DNA of 64,000 bases, from assembly GCF_037482405.1 (NCBI RefSeq), contig NZ_JBBHZZ010000004.1, positions 62,001-126,000 of the forward strand. Reading direction: 5' to 3'. This document shows positions 1 through 8,168 of the stretch, in pieces. The notes beneath the pieces are model-generated. The model saw only the letters and a list, made by a program, of their open reading frames with translations, was not told where the DNA came from and searched no databases. The DNA comes from Pseudokineococcus marinus (lineage in GTDB: Bacteria > Actinomycetota > Actinomycetes > Actinomycetales > Quadrisphaeraceae). Every line of letters begins with the position of its first letter. Positions within the stretch are counted from its first letter, which is position 1. The position numbers were made by a program, and so were the translations under genes.

Positions 1-1419
1 GTCGGTCGCCTGCTCCTCGAGCAGCGCGCGGAGCTCCGCGGGCGTGGCGTCCGGGTGCGTCGTCTTGAGCAGCGCGAGGACGCCCGCGACGTGCGGCGAC
101 GCCATCGAGGTGCCGGACAGCGCCGCGTAGCCGCTGGGCAGGATGCTCTGCGGGATCGTCGAGATGACGCGCGTCCCGGGGGCGGCGACGTCGATGACGC
201 CCTCGCCGTAGTTGGAGAACGTCGAGCGCGCGCCGTCCTGCTGCGTCGCCGAGACGGTGACGACGCCGGGCAGCTCGGTGGGCATGTCGACGCAGCCGCG
301 GACGTCGCGGTCGGCGATCGCGCCGCTGCCGTCGTTGGGGCTCGAGCTGCTCGTCGTCTTGTCGGCGAGGTCGTAGGCCGAGTTGCCCGCGGCGGCCGCG
401 CTCACCACGCCCTGGGACTCCGCGTAGGCGACGGCGCGGGTGACGGCCTCACGGGCGGCGGCCTGGCTCACCTCGTCGTCGCACCAGAACTCCCACGGGT
501 CGACGTAGTAGCTGTTGTTCGTGACGTCGAAGCCCTCCTCGGCCGCGTGCATGAAGCCGCAGATGGCCGACTCGGGGTAGATGAAGCCCTCGGCGCTGAC
601 GACCTTGACCGCCGCCAGGGTCACGCCCGGCGCGACGCCGACGACGCCCTGCCCGTCGCGCTTCGCGCCGATGGTCCCGGCGACGTGGGTGCCGTGGTAC
701 CCGCCCGGGAAGGGCAGGTAGGCGCCCTCGCTGCCGTCGAAGCGGCCGCCGCCGGTGCAGTCGCCCGAGAGGCTCCGGTCGACCTGGCCGGCGAGATCAG
801 GGTGGCTGTCGTCGATGCCGTCGTCGAGGACGCCGACGACGACGTCGGGGCTGCCCGGCTCGATCGCGTTCGCCCGGTCCGCGCCGATGGCGGCCATGTC
901 CCACTGCACGGCCTCGACGGGCTCGTCGACCGCCGTCGCGTCGACGACGCCCAGCGCCGCGGCGCCGCCCGGCGCCGACGCGCCACCCGTGAGGAGCTCG
1001 CGCATCTCCGGGCGCTGCGGGCCGCGGCCGGGGCCGCGCCAACGGCCCGGGACGCCCTCGAGCACGGGCACCGTGCGGGTCGGGCCCACGGAGTCGACGA
1101 GCGAGGAGAAGTGGCCGGCGAGGACGTCGTCGCGGAAGTCCGCGTCGGCCGAGCGGGCGACGACGACGCCGATCTCGGGGTAGTCGACGACGGTGCTGCC
1201 GCCCGCGCGGGCCACGGCGACCCGCACGCGCGCGACGGCGGCCGGCGTGGCGTCGGTGTTGACGACGTAGCTCATGACCCCCTGGCCCGGCGCGGGGCGG
1301 GTGATCGGGGGCGCGGCGGACGCCGGGCCGGCGACGGCCGTGGCGGTGGCGGCGCCGGTGAGCGCCAGGGCGAGCGCGGCCGCGGCGGTGCGGCGGGCCC
1401 GACGGTGTGCGTGGGTCAC
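1..1419 (-). CDS. Secreted subtilisin-like serine protease (S8), 3' end outside window
   Basis: The first 473 residues of an S8 family endopeptidase; the C-terminus lies beyond the left edge. Residues 1-36 form a signal peptide (HRRARR, an Ala/Leu core, ASAA). A propeptide-like region follows. The catalytic domain shows Asp199 in VLDDGID, His242 in HGTHVAGT, the oxyanion Asn346 in AAAGNSA and Ser438 in GTSMASPHVAG, so the triad is complete and the protein should be an active exported protease. The GTG start at 1419 is preceded by GGGAG six bases upstream. The gene lies downstream of purB on the same strand, across 118 bp that hold a possible terminator. Substrate is unknown. Confidence 0.93.
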   Translation of the reverse strand, partial: MTHAHRRARRTAAAALALALTGAATATAVAGPASAAPPITRPAPGQGVMSYVVNTDATPAAVARVRVAVARAGGSTVVDYPEIGVVVARSADADFRDDVLAGHFSSLVDSVGPTRTVPVLEGVPGRWRGPGRGPQRPEMRELLTGGASAPGGAAALGVVDATAVDEPVEAVQWDMAAIGADRANAIEPGSPDVVVGVLDDGIDDSHPDLAGQVDRSLSGDCTGGGRFDGSEGAYLPFPGGYHGTHVAGTIGAKRDGQGVVGVAPGVTLAAVKVVSAEGFIYPESAICGFMHAAEEGFDVTNNSYYVDPWEFWCDDEVSQAAAREAVTRAVAYAESQGVVSAAAAGNSAYDLADKTTSSSSPNDGSGAIADRDVRGCVDMPTELPGVVTVSATQQDGARSTFSNYGEGVIDVAAPGTRVISTIPQSILPSGYAALSGTSMASPHVAGVLALLKTTHPDATPAELRALLEEQATD

Positions 1420-1491
1420 GTGGTCTCCCGGGTCGGTGGCTGCCCTCTCGCTCGAGGGCCGCGGGTGACCGTACGCCGGGGCACCGACGAA

Positions 1492-1527
1492 CGGGGCGGA
1501 GCGGACCAGATCGGTCGTACCGCCCCG
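1492..1527 (-). terminator. Possible terminator downstream of purB
   Basis: CGGGGCGG (1492-1499) pairs with CCGCCCCG (1520-1527), with a GGACC/GGTC match inside the loop. It lies 11 bp after the purB stop. There is no T-tract, and the stem is short for this GC-rich background. Confidence 0.35.
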
Positions 1528-1537
1528 CCCCCCGCCG

Positions 1538-2971
1538 TCAGCGCAGCTCGTCGACCAGCCGCCCGGCGAGACCCGTGTAGGTCGACGGCGTCAGCGCGGC
1601 CAGGCGCGCCGCGACGTCGTCCGGCAGGCCGAGGCCGGCGACGAAGTCGCGCATCGCCGCGCCGTCGACGCGGCGCCCGCGCGTGAGCTCCTTGACGCGC
1701 TCGTACGGCTCGTCCATGCCCGGCGTCCCGGCGACGGCCTGGGCGCGCATGACGGACTGGACGGCCTCGCCGAGCACCTCCCAGTTGGCGTCGAGGTCGC
1801 GCGCCATGGCGTCGGGGGCGACGTCGAGCCCGCGCAGCCCGCGGCGCACGTTGTCGAGGGCGAGGAGCGAGTGCCCGAGCGCGGTGCCGATGTTGCGCTG
1901 CATCGAGGAGTCGGTGAGGTCGCGCTGGAGCCGTGAGGTCACGAGCGTCTGCCCCAGCACGTCGAGCAGCGCGTTCGAGACCTCGAGGTTCGCCTCGGCG
2001 TTCTCGAAGCGGATGGGGTTGACCTTGTGCGGCATCGTCGAGGAGCCCGTCGAGCCGTGGGCGCCGAGCTGCTGGCGGAAGTAGCCGACGGAGATGTAGC
2101 TCCACACGTCGGTGCAGAGGTTGTGCAGCACCCGGTTGAAGCGGGCGACGTCGGCGTAGAGCTCGGCCTGCCAGTCGTGGGACTCGATCTGCGTCGTCAG
2201 CGGGTTCCACGTCAGGCCGAGGTGCTCGACGAAGGCGCGGCCCTGCGCGGGCCAGTCGACGTCGGGCAGCGCGGCGACGTGGGCGCCGAAGGTGCCCGTG
2301 GCGCCGTTGAGCTTGCCGAGGTACTCGGCGCCCTCGACGCGGCGCAGCTGGCGGCGCAGCCGGTGCGCGAGGACGGCGAGCTCCTTGCCGAGCGTCGTCG
2401 GCGTCGCCGGCTGGCCGTGCGTGCGGGCGAGCATCGGCACGTCGGCGCTCTCGTGCGCCATCGCCGCGAGCTGGTCGACGAGGGCCGTCGCGGCAGGGAG
2501 CCACACCTGCGTGACCGCGCCGCGGACCATGAGCGCGTAGGCGAGGTTGTTGACGTCCTCGCTCGTGCAGCAGAAGTGGACGAGGGCCTCGGCGCCCTCG
2601 AGGGAGGTGCCCTCGAGGTGGCGGGCCACGTAGTACTCGACCGCCTTGACGTCGTGCGCCGTCTCCCGCTCCAGGGCGCCGAGCTCGGCGACCGAGTCGG
2701 CGTCGAAGCGCTCGACGAGCGCCCGCAGCGCCGCGACGTCCTCCTCGGTCGGCTGCGGGGCGCCCGGGACGACGCCCGTGAGGTGCAGCAGCCACTCGAC
2801 CTCGACGTGGACCCGCTCGCGGTTGAGCGCCGCCTCCGACAGGTGCTCGACGAGCGAGGCGACGGCGCCGCGGTAGCGCCCGTCCAGCGCGCCCAGGGGG
2901 ATGCCCGCGTCGGCGAGGGGCGTGCGGGCGCCCGCGAGGGCGTCGGGCTGGGGCTGCGCGGCGTCGGTCAC
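1538..2971 (-). CDS. purB: Adenylosuccinate lyase
   Basis: Catalyses two beta-eliminations in purine synthesis: SAICAR to AICAR and adenylosuccinate to AMP. About 477 aa, the size of the E. coli-type PurB group, with the N-terminal LGALDGRYRG motif of that group. The fumarase/aspartase superfamily signature is present as GSTGSSTMPHKVNPIRFENA, which carries the mobile-loop catalytic Ser. ARTHGQPATPTTLGKE carries the catalytic His region. I chose the GTG at 2971 (VTDAAQ); the frame stays open to a GTG at 3001 but the extra ten residues are not conserved-looking. The VKOR gene ends 55 bp upstream on the same strand. Confidence 0.95.
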   Translation of the reverse strand: MTDAAQPQPDALAGARTPLADAGIPLGALDGRYRGAVASLVEHLSEAALNRERVHVEVEWLLHLTGVVPGAPQPTEEDVAALRALVERFDADSVAELGALERETAHDVKAVEYYVARHLEGTSLEGAEALVHFCCTSEDVNNLAYALMVRGAVTQVWLPAATALVDQLAAMAHESADVPMLARTHGQPATPTTLGKELAVLAHRLRRQLRRVEGAEYLGKLNGATGTFGAHVAALPDVDWPAQGRAFVEHLGLTWNPLTTQIESHDWQAELYADVARFNRVLHNLCTDVWSYISVGYFRQQLGAHGSTGSSTMPHKVNPIRFENAEANLEVSNALLDVLGQTLVTSRLQRDLTDSSMQRNIGTALGHSLLALDNVRRGLRGLDVAPDAMARDLDANWEVLGEAVQSVMRAQAVAGTPGMDEPYERVKELTRGRRVDGAAMRDFVAGLGLPDDVAARLAALTPSTYTGLAGRLVDELR

Positions 2972-3026
2972 GGCGGCATGGTCCCAGAGGCCGGCCCGCA
3001 CCTCGTCCGCGCCGCCGGCGACGACG

Positions 3027-3707
3027 TCAGGCGAAGGGCAGCAGGGTCCGCCAGTAGTCCCAGAACTCGACCGCGACGAGCACCACGACGACGGCGTAGG
3101 ACAGGGCGATGAGGGGGAACCGCAGGTCGACCACGGCTCGCGCGAGGCCGGCCGGCGCGGGGACCGCGCCCTGCTCGAGCGAGCGCGCCGTCGTCGTCCA
3201 GAACAGCGGGATCATCACCGACCACACGACCATGCAGTACGGGCACAGGGCGCCGATCGCGTAGAGGCTCTGGCTGATGAGCCAGACGACGAGGGCCGTC
3301 CCGGCCGTGACACCGACCTGGACGCCCAGCTGCACCCACCGCGGCAGGCGCGCACCGCTGAGGAGGACCACGCCGAGCGTCGTCAGGACGGCGAAGGACG
3401 CGATGCCGATGAGCGGGTTCGGGAAGCCCAGCAGCGCCGCCTGCTCGGTCTCCATGACGCTGCCGCACGACAGGACCGGGTTGATGCTGCAGGACGGCAC
3501 GTAGCTCGGGTCGAGGGCCAGCTCGAAGCGCTCGACCGTGAGGACGAAGGCGGCGACGAAGCCGATGGCCCCGGTGACGAGCATCCACGCGCCGAAGCGG
3601 CGGTCACCGACGACCGGCGCGAGCGGGCCGTCCTCGACGTCGTCCGCCTCGTCGTACGGCTCGACGTCGTGGCGGTCGCCGGGGGCGCGCTGGTCCGTGG
3701 CCGACAT
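3027..3707 (-). CDS. Vitamin K epoxide reductase (VKOR) family protein
   Basis: A 226-aa integral membrane protein that should recycle quinone while oxidising a DsbA-like partner, so that exported proteins gain disulfides. After a 38-residue acidic cytosolic tail come about five membrane helices. The loop cysteines Cys73 and Cys81 lie in CSINPVLSCGS, and the active-site pair is Cys155-Pro-Tyr-Cys158, the CxxC of VKOR enzymes. No fused thioredoxin domain is present, so a separate partner elsewhere is expected. A TACCCT hexamer seven bases before the ATG suggests a leaderless mRNA. purB follows 55 bp downstream. Confidence 0.93.
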   Translation of the reverse strand: MSATDQRAPGDRHDVEPYDEADDVEDGPLAPVVGDRRFGAWMLVTGAIGFVAAFVLTVERFELALDPSYVPSCSINPVLSCGSVMETEQAALLGFPNPLIGIASFAVLTTLGVVLLSGARLPRWVQLGVQVGVTAGTALVVWLISQSLYAIGALCPYCMVVWSVMIPLFWTTTARSLEQGAVPAPAGLARAVVDLRFPLIALSYAVVVVLVAVEFWDYWRTLLPFA

Positions 3708-3714
3708 GCCACGC

Positions 3715-3720
3715 AGGGTA
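3715..3720 (-). promoter_or_regulatory. -10 hexamer of VKOR gene (leaderless start)
   Basis: TACCCT on the minus strand, seven bases before the ATG at 3707. The spacing matches a transcript beginning at or next to the start codon. Confidence 0.5.
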
Positions 3721-3801
3721 GGCCGCGCTCCCTGGGACCCGCCTGGACGTCACCCCTGCGCCCAGGACGCGGAGGTGACGCCCCCTTCACGCTCGCGACC
3801 G

Positions 3802-5385
3802 TCAGCGGCCGGCGCGCGGCCGCAGCGCCAGGGCGACGACGACGGCGGCCAGCAGCACGACGCCGCCCCCGATGGCGGCCGTCACGTCGACGCCGGCGGC
3901 GAAGGAGCCCTGCGCGGACGCCAGCAGCGCCGCGCCGTCGGCCCCGCCGAGCAGGCCCGCGGCCTCGACGGCGCCGCCGAGGGTCTGGGTCGCGGCGTCC
4001 GCGGTGGCGTGGTCGACGCCCGCGGGCACCGCCAGGTGCGAGCGGTACACGGCGCCGAGCACGCTGCCGAGCACGGCCGTGCCCAGCACCGCGCCGACCT
4101 CGTACGCCGTCTCCGAGACCGCGGACGCGGCGCCCGCCCGGTCGGCGGGCGCCGAGGTGAGGATGGCGTCGTTCGTCAGCGTCTCGGCCAGGCCGACGCC
4201 CGCCCCGACGAGCACGGACGCCGCCACGAGCAGACCCGCCTCGGGGGCGCCGCTCAGCTGCGTCGCGAGCGCGTACCCGAGGGCCGACGTCGCCAGACCG
4301 GCGGGCACGAGGACGTGCAGCGCCCACCGGCGGGCCAGCCGCACGGCGAGCAGACCCGTCGCGATGGTCGCGGCCATGCTCGGCAGCAGGTGCAGCGCCG
4401 CCGCGAGCGGCGAGAGGCCGACGACGAGCTGCAGGTACTGGGAGGTGAAGAAGAGGAGGCCGACGAAGGCGAAGATGCCCATGAGGTTGGCCGCGACGGA
4501 CGCGCTGAAGACGGGCACGCGGAAGAGGGAGAGGTCGAGCAGCGGCCGGGCCCGGCGCAGCTGGCGGCGCACGAAGAGGACGCCGCTGGCCGCCCCCAGC
4601 AGCGCGGACGCCACGACGACGTCGGTCAGCCCGTGCTCGGCGGCGCCCTTCACCGCGTAGACGAGCGGCAGCATGGTCGTCAGCGAGAGCACCACCGAGA
4701 GCAGGTCGACCGGCCCGGGCGCGCTCTCGCGGGACTCGGGCAGCAGACGCGGCCCGGCCACGACGATGAGCGCGGACACGGGGACGGCGACGAGGAAGGC
4801 CGCGCCCCACCAGAAGTGCTCGAGGAGCACCCCGCCGACGACCGGCCCCACCGCCGCACCGGCCGAGAAGCCGGTGGCCCAGATCGCCACGGCGAGGCGG
4901 CGCTGGCCGCCGTCGGGGAAGACCGAGCGCAGCAGCGCGAGGGTCGGCGGCATGAGCATCGCGCCGAAGACGCCGAGCAGCGCCCGCGCGCCGACGAGGG
5001 CGCCCGCCGTCGGCGCGAAGGCCGCGAGCAGCGACACGAGGCCGAAGCCCGCGCTCCCGACGAGCAGGAGGCGGCGGCGGCCGATGCGGTCGCCGAAGGA
5101 GCCCATGGCGACGAGCAGCCCGGCGAGCACGAGCGGGTAGACGTCGACGACCCACAGCAGCTGGGTGGCCGTGGGGCGCAGCGAGGTGCTGATCGTCGGC
5201 AGCGCGAAGGACAGGATCGTGCCGTTCATCGACGTCAGCAGCGTCGGCAGGACGAGCACGACGAGCGCCAGCCACTGCCGGGCCGTGGCGCGCGGGGGCG
5301 CGACGACGTCGGGCCGGCGGCGCTGGACGGGCAGCGGGCCGGTGGCGGGTCCGGTGGTGCGGCTGTCGTGCGTGGCGGTGCTCAT
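3802..5385 (-). CDS. MFS drug exporter, DHA2 (14-TM, EmrB/QacA) family
   Basis: A 527-aa proton-coupled major facilitator. Hydrophobic segments fit 14 helices. The first helical pair carries TLLTSMNGTILSFALPTIS, the family's typical N-terminal motif, followed by GSFGDRIGRRRLLLVGS, the loop 2-3 signature (GxxxDRxGRRR). The gene is divergent from a TetR regulator (start 5603). The 217-bp space between them holds a palindrome, the usual layout for repressor-controlled efflux. The substrate cannot be read from sequence; quaternary ammonium compounds, dyes or an antibiotic are typical for the family. Confidence 0.93.
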   Translation of the reverse strand: MSTATHDSRTTGPATGPLPVQRRRPDVVAPPRATARQWLALVVLVLPTLLTSMNGTILSFALPTISTSLRPTATQLLWVVDVYPLVLAGLLVAMGSFGDRIGRRRLLLVGSAGFGLVSLLAAFAPTAGALVGARALLGVFGAMLMPPTLALLRSVFPDGGQRRLAVAIWATGFSAGAAVGPVVGGVLLEHFWWGAAFLVAVPVSALIVVAGPRLLPESRESAPGPVDLLSVVLSLTTMLPLVYAVKGAAEHGLTDVVVASALLGAASGVLFVRRQLRRARPLLDLSLFRVPVFSASVAANLMGIFAFVGLLFFTSQYLQLVVGLSPLAAALHLLPSMAATIATGLLAVRLARRWALHVLVPAGLATSALGYALATQLSGAPEAGLLVAASVLVGAGVGLAETLTNDAILTSAPADRAGAASAVSETAYEVGAVLGTAVLGSVLGAVYRSHLAVPAGVDHATADAATQTLGGAVEAAGLLGGADGAALLASAQGSFAAGVDVTAAIGGGVVLLAAVVVALALRPRAGR

Positions 5386-5433
5386 GGCGGTCCTTCGACG
5401 GTCGTGGTGCGGGCGCGCCGCGCGCCGGGCCGA

Positions 5434-5446
5434 CCGTCGCCGACGG
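5434..5446. promoter_or_regulatory. Possible second TetR operator
   Basis: CCGTC-GCC-GACGG, an inverted repeat with the same CCGTC/GACGG half-sites as the stronger palindrome at 5559. It lies 49 bp upstream of the exporter start. Confidence 0.35.
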
Positions 5447-5558
5447 CGAGCGGGGGGCCCGGGACGTCGGCGTCGCAGGGTGCTGGTGGTGCTGCTGGGG
5501 TGGCGGCCCCGGCGTCCGGTGCGGGCACGGACGAGCGGGGGCCGCCGTCGTCAACTGT

Positions 5559-5572
5559 ACCGTCTGGACGGT
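5559..5572. promoter_or_regulatory. Probable TetR operator (palindrome)
   Basis: ACCGTC-TG-GACGGT, perfect 6-bp arms, in the divergent region 31 bp before the TetR start and about 170 bp before the exporter start. It overlaps the expected -35 region of the regulator promoter, so it fits autorepression. Confidence 0.65.
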
Positions 5573-5590
5573 CTGTTCCCGACCGCTGGC

Positions 5591-5596
5591 TACGCT
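5591..5596 (+). promoter_or_regulatory. -10 hexamer of tetR gene (leaderless start)
   Basis: TACGCT six bases before the ATG at 5603, with no Shine-Dalgarno sequence. Confidence 0.55.
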
Positions 5597-5602
5597 GCCC
5601 GG

Positions 5603-6139
5603 ATGACGGCCCGGGACCGCGTGCTCGACGCCTACGAGTCCCTCCTCGTCGAGGCGGGACCGGCCGCGGCGACGCTCGACGCCGTCGCCTCCGCGGCGCA
5701 GGTGTCCAAGGGCGGCCTGCTGTACCACTTCCCCAGCAAGGAGGCGCTCGTCACCGGGCTCCTCGAGCGCCTGCGGCAGCGCGGCCTCGAGGACGCCCAG
5801 GAGATGCGCGCCTCGGACAGCGCGGTCGCCACGTGGCTGCGCGGCTCCGCCCCGCCCCTGCAGGGCGAGAGCGGCCTGTCCCGCACGTACGTCGCGGCCC
5901 TGCGCATCGCCGGCGGCGACGAGGCCGCCGACCTCGCCCGCGCCGTCTTCGCCGAGATCGACGAGGCCTGGTTCGCAGCCCTCCTGGACGAGCTCGGCGA
6001 CCCGGCGCGCGCCCGCCTCGTGCAGCTCGTCGGCGACGGGCTCTACCTGTCGGCGCTCACGGGCGCCGACGACGCCGGCCCGGTGCCCGTCGACGACCTG
6101 CTGGCGGCCCTGGCGCCCGTCCTCGACCGGCAGCGCTGA
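5603..6139 (+). CDS. TetR family repressor, likely controls the adjacent exporter
   Basis: 178 aa. The N-terminal helix-turn-helix is typical: TLDAVASAAQVSKGGLLYHF (residues about 26-45) followed by PSKEAL. The C-terminal ligand domain matches the TetR_C group with a SKGGLLYHFPSKEAL-type HTH, which often binds hydrophobic drugs. The start is the ATG at 5603; the frame is open upstream but lacks conservation, and TACGCT lies exactly six bases before this ATG. It is divergent from the DHA2 exporter, with palindromes between the two genes. Regulation of the exporter is inferred from context. Confidence 0.93.
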   Translation: MTARDRVLDAYESLLVEAGPAAATLDAVASAAQVSKGGLLYHFPSKEALVTGLLERLRQRGLEDAQEMRASDSAVATWLRGSAPPLQGESGLSRTYVAALRIAGGDEAADLARAVFAEIDEAWFAALLDELGDPARARLVQLVGDGLYLSALTGADDAGPVPVDDLLAALAPVLDRQR

Positions 6140-6154
6140 CGCCCGAGGCGCCCA

Positions 6155-6202
6155 GAGCTGTGCGGCGAGGTCGCGGTGCACCGCGACGTGGGCGCACAGC
6201 TC
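6155..6202. terminator. Bidirectional terminator, nested hairpin
   Basis: Outer arms GAGCTGTGCG (6155-6164) and CGCACAGCTC (6193-6202) enclose a perfect 16-base palindrome, TCGCGGTGCACCGCGA (6171-6186). It lies between convergent gene ends at 6139 and 6251. No T-tract. Confidence 0.65.
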
Positions 6203-6250
6203 GGCGTGGTCCTGGGGGCGCGGCGCCGGCCGGGCCCCCTGGAGGACGCC

Positions 6251-6673
6251 TCAGCCCTGCCGGTCGTGCACGACGAAGGCCGCCACGAGCACCGCGGCCT
6301 CGGCGGCGAGCAGCAGCGTGACGACGACCTCGGGCCGGGCCCCGAGGCCGAGGGCGACACCGGCGACGCCCGTCAGCGGCAGGGACGCGAGGCCGAGGAC
6401 GGCCAGCGCGCGCGTGAGGACGGCGTCGTCGCGCTCGTCCCCGGTCTGCGTCCAGCCCCGCTCGAAGGTGGTCGCCCGGCCGGGGCCGCGGGTGGTGCGC
6501 CAGGCCATGGCCGCGCACGCCACGAGGGCGAGCCCGCCACCGACGAGGAAGCCGTCCCCCATGCCCCCCGGGGCGCGGTCGCGCAGCAGCAGGCCGACCG
6601 CCACCACGAGGGCGAGCGCGACGGGGAGGACCACGAGGTAGCGGCGGCGGGCGGTGCGCAGGTCAGTCGACAT
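6251..6673 (-). CDS. Small four-helix membrane protein paired with XRE regulator
   Basis: 140 aa with four predicted membrane helices (about residues 12-28, 42-60, 87-108, 115-133) and a polar loop (RTTRGPGRATTFERGWTQTGDERDD) kept here in parts only. It resembles DUF2178-like proteins that commonly follow a tiny HTH regulator. Its ATG overlaps the regulator's stop by 11 bp, so the two are translationally coupled. No enzymatic motif is visible and the function is unknown. The pairing suggests the regulator senses or controls this membrane protein. Confidence 0.8.
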   Translation of the reverse strand: MSTDLRTARRRYLVVLPVALALVVAVGLLLRDRAPGGMGDGFLVGGGLALVACAAMAWRTTRGPGRATTFERGWTQTGDERDDAVLTRALAVLGLASLPLTGVAGVALGLGARPEVVVTLLLAAEAAVLVAAFVVHDRQG

Positions 6674-6854
6674 GGAAGATCTCCTCCACGGGTCGGCGGA
6701 AGCGGCGGGCGACGGCGATCGCGAGCGGCAGGGAGGGGTCGTAGCGCCCCGTCTCCAGCGAGTTCACGGTCTGGCGGGAGACCCCGAGGGCCTCCGCCAG
6801 CTCGCGCTGCGACAGGCCCTCGGCCTGCCGCAGCGCACGGACGTCGTTCCGCAC
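6663..6854 (-). CDS. XRE family HTH regulator (63 aa)
   Basis: Almost entirely one Cro/C1-type helix-turn-helix: LRQAEGLSQRELAEALGVSR, then QTVNSLETGRYDPSLPLA and the closing EEIFHVD. This is the YozG-like group of stand-alone regulators. I chose the GTG at 6854, five bases after GGAGG; the frame is open to a TTG at 6872 but that codon lies inside an operator-like repeat. Two copies of that repeat stand upstream, which fits autoregulation of the regulator/membrane-protein operon. Confidence 0.9.
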   Translation of the reverse strand: MRNDVRALRQAEGLSQRELAEALGVSRQTVNSLETGRYDPSLPLAIAVARRFRRPVEEIFHVD

Positions 6855-6865
6855 GACCACCTCCG

Positions 6866-6886
6866 GTGTCAAGCGTGCTTGTCACC
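6866..6886. promoter_or_regulatory. Operator-like repeat, copy 1 (XRE operon)
   Basis: Contains TGTCAAGCGTGCTTGTCA. CAAGC-GT-GCTTG is a perfect dyad and the outer TGT/TCA flanks make the site near-palindromic. On the minus strand it carries TTGACA. It lies 11 bp before the chosen regulator start, so a bound repressor would block initiation. Confidence 0.6.
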
Positions 6887-6911
6887 CGCAGCCTGCGCCG
6901 GGAGCCTCGTG

Positions 6912-6932
6912 GTGTCAAGGGTGCTTGTCACC
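6912..6932. promoter_or_regulatory. Operator-like repeat, copy 2 (XRE operon)
   Basis: A 21-bp direct copy of 6866-6886 with one difference (G for C at 6920), offset by 46 bp. TTGACA on the minus strand (6913-6918) is a plausible -35 element for the operon. Confidence 0.6.
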
Positions 6933-6963
6933 ACGACCCGCGGTGACGCCAGCGGCCGGCCGG

Positions 6964-8088
6964 TCAGAACGCGTAGCGCACGGTGAGCCACGGCGTCTTC
7001 TCGGCCATGAGGTCGAGCAGCCGCTGCAGCCAGACCTTCTTCCAGCGGGCGCGGTACCGGACGTTCTCCATGCCGTTCTGCGAGCGCTTGGCCTCCTGGA
7101 TGTCCGGGCGCCAGATGGCCTCCTCGCCCTTCGGGTGCCAGCCGAGGTTGACCTCGTGCAGCCCGGCGTTGTGGGTGAGGAGGATGACCTCCGCGGCGGC
7201 CTGCGCCTTGGCGGCCGGCGACAGGACGTCGTCGATCTCCTCCAGCAGCTCGGCCCACTCCTCGAGCCAGCCCTCGTGCACGACGACGGGCGAGAGGTTG
7301 AGGTGCACCTCGTAGCCGGCGGCCACGAAGTCGTCGACGGCCGCGACGCGCTGGGCGACCGGCGAGGTGCGGACGTCGAGCAGGCGCGCCATCCGGTGCG
7401 GCATGACGGAGAAGCGCACGCGGGTGCGGCCCTGCGGGTCGTAGTCGAGGAGCTCGCGGTTGACCTGCTTGGTGGCGAAGGACGCCTTGGCCGTCGGCAT
7501 CGCGCGGAAGGCGGTGACGAGGTCGCGGACGTTGTCGCTGACGACGGCGTCGACGGAGGCGTCGCTGTTCTCGCCGATGTCGTAGACCCACGCGGCGGGG
7601 TCGCACTGGTCCGGCCCCGGCTTGGCGCCCTGGCGCGCGACGTGGCGCTGGAGGTACCCGACGACCTGGTCGATGTTGGCGTAGACGGTGATGGGGTTGG
7701 CGTACCCCTTGTGCCGCGGGACGTAGCAGTACGCGCACGCCATGGCGCACCCGTTGGCCGTGGACGGCGCGATCCAGTTGGCGGACCGCTCGTTGCGCCG
7801 CGCGGTGAGGGTCTTGCGGACGCCGAGCGCCAGCACCTCCGTCTTCGTGCGCACCCAGCGGTCGACGGAGCTGGCGTCGTCGTGCACGCCCTGGACCCGC
7901 TGCGCGGACGGCACCTCGACGACCTCGGCGCCGGGCCACCGCTCGACGACCTGGCGCCCGCGCTCGAGCTCCAGCGCCGCTGGCTCGGCGTAGATGGTGC
8001 GGACGTCGAGGAGCTGGCGCGGCGCGCGCGTCCCCCGCACGGGCGCGTCCTCGGCCGTCGCCTCCGCGCCCCCCGCCTCGTCCGTCAC
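6964..8088 (-). CDS. Spore photoproduct lyase-like radical SAM protein
   Basis: 374 aa. The radical SAM cluster motif is Cys114-x3-Cys118-x2-Cys121 in GCAMACAYCYVPRHKG, the CxxxCxxC spacing of spore photoproduct lyases, which split the thymine dimer of UV-damaged spore DNA. Cys162 lies about 40 residues past the cluster, near where the B. subtilis enzyme has its H-atom donor Cys; that match is an inference. The family is common in actinobacteria that make no endospores, where its role is unproven. The GTG start follows TAGCCT by six bases, so the mRNA is probably leaderless. Confidence 0.85.
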   Translation of the reverse strand: MTDEAGGAEATAEDAPVRGTRAPRQLLDVRTIYAEPAALELERGRQVVERWPGAEVVEVPSAQRVQGVHDDASSVDRWVRTKTEVLALGVRKTLTARRNERSANWIAPSTANGCAMACAYCYVPRHKGYANPITVYANIDQVVGYLQRHVARQGAKPGPDQCDPAAWVYDIGENSDASVDAVVSDNVRDLVTAFRAMPTAKASFATKQVNRELLDYDPQGRTRVRFSVMPHRMARLLDVRTSPVAQRVAAVDDFVAAGYEVHLNLSPVVVHEGWLEEWAELLEEIDDVLSPAAKAQAAAEVILLTHNAGLHEVNLGWHPKGEEAIWRPDIQEAKRSQNGMENVRYRARWKKVWLQRLLDLMAEKTPWLTVRYAF

Positions 8089-8094
8089 GGACGA

Positions 8095-8100
8095 AGGCTA
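8095..8100 (-). promoter_or_regulatory. -10 hexamer of radical SAM gene (leaderless start)
   Basis: TAGCCT on the minus strand, six bases before the GTG at 8088. It forms the edge of a GGACTTTCGTAGCC sequence that recurs 43 bp upstream as GGACTTCGTAGCC. Confidence 0.5.
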
Positions 8101-8168
8101 CGAAAGTCCGCCCTGAGGTCACCGATCGGGGGAGGAGGGCTACGAAGTCCGCGGTGGGGCGGGCCGGG

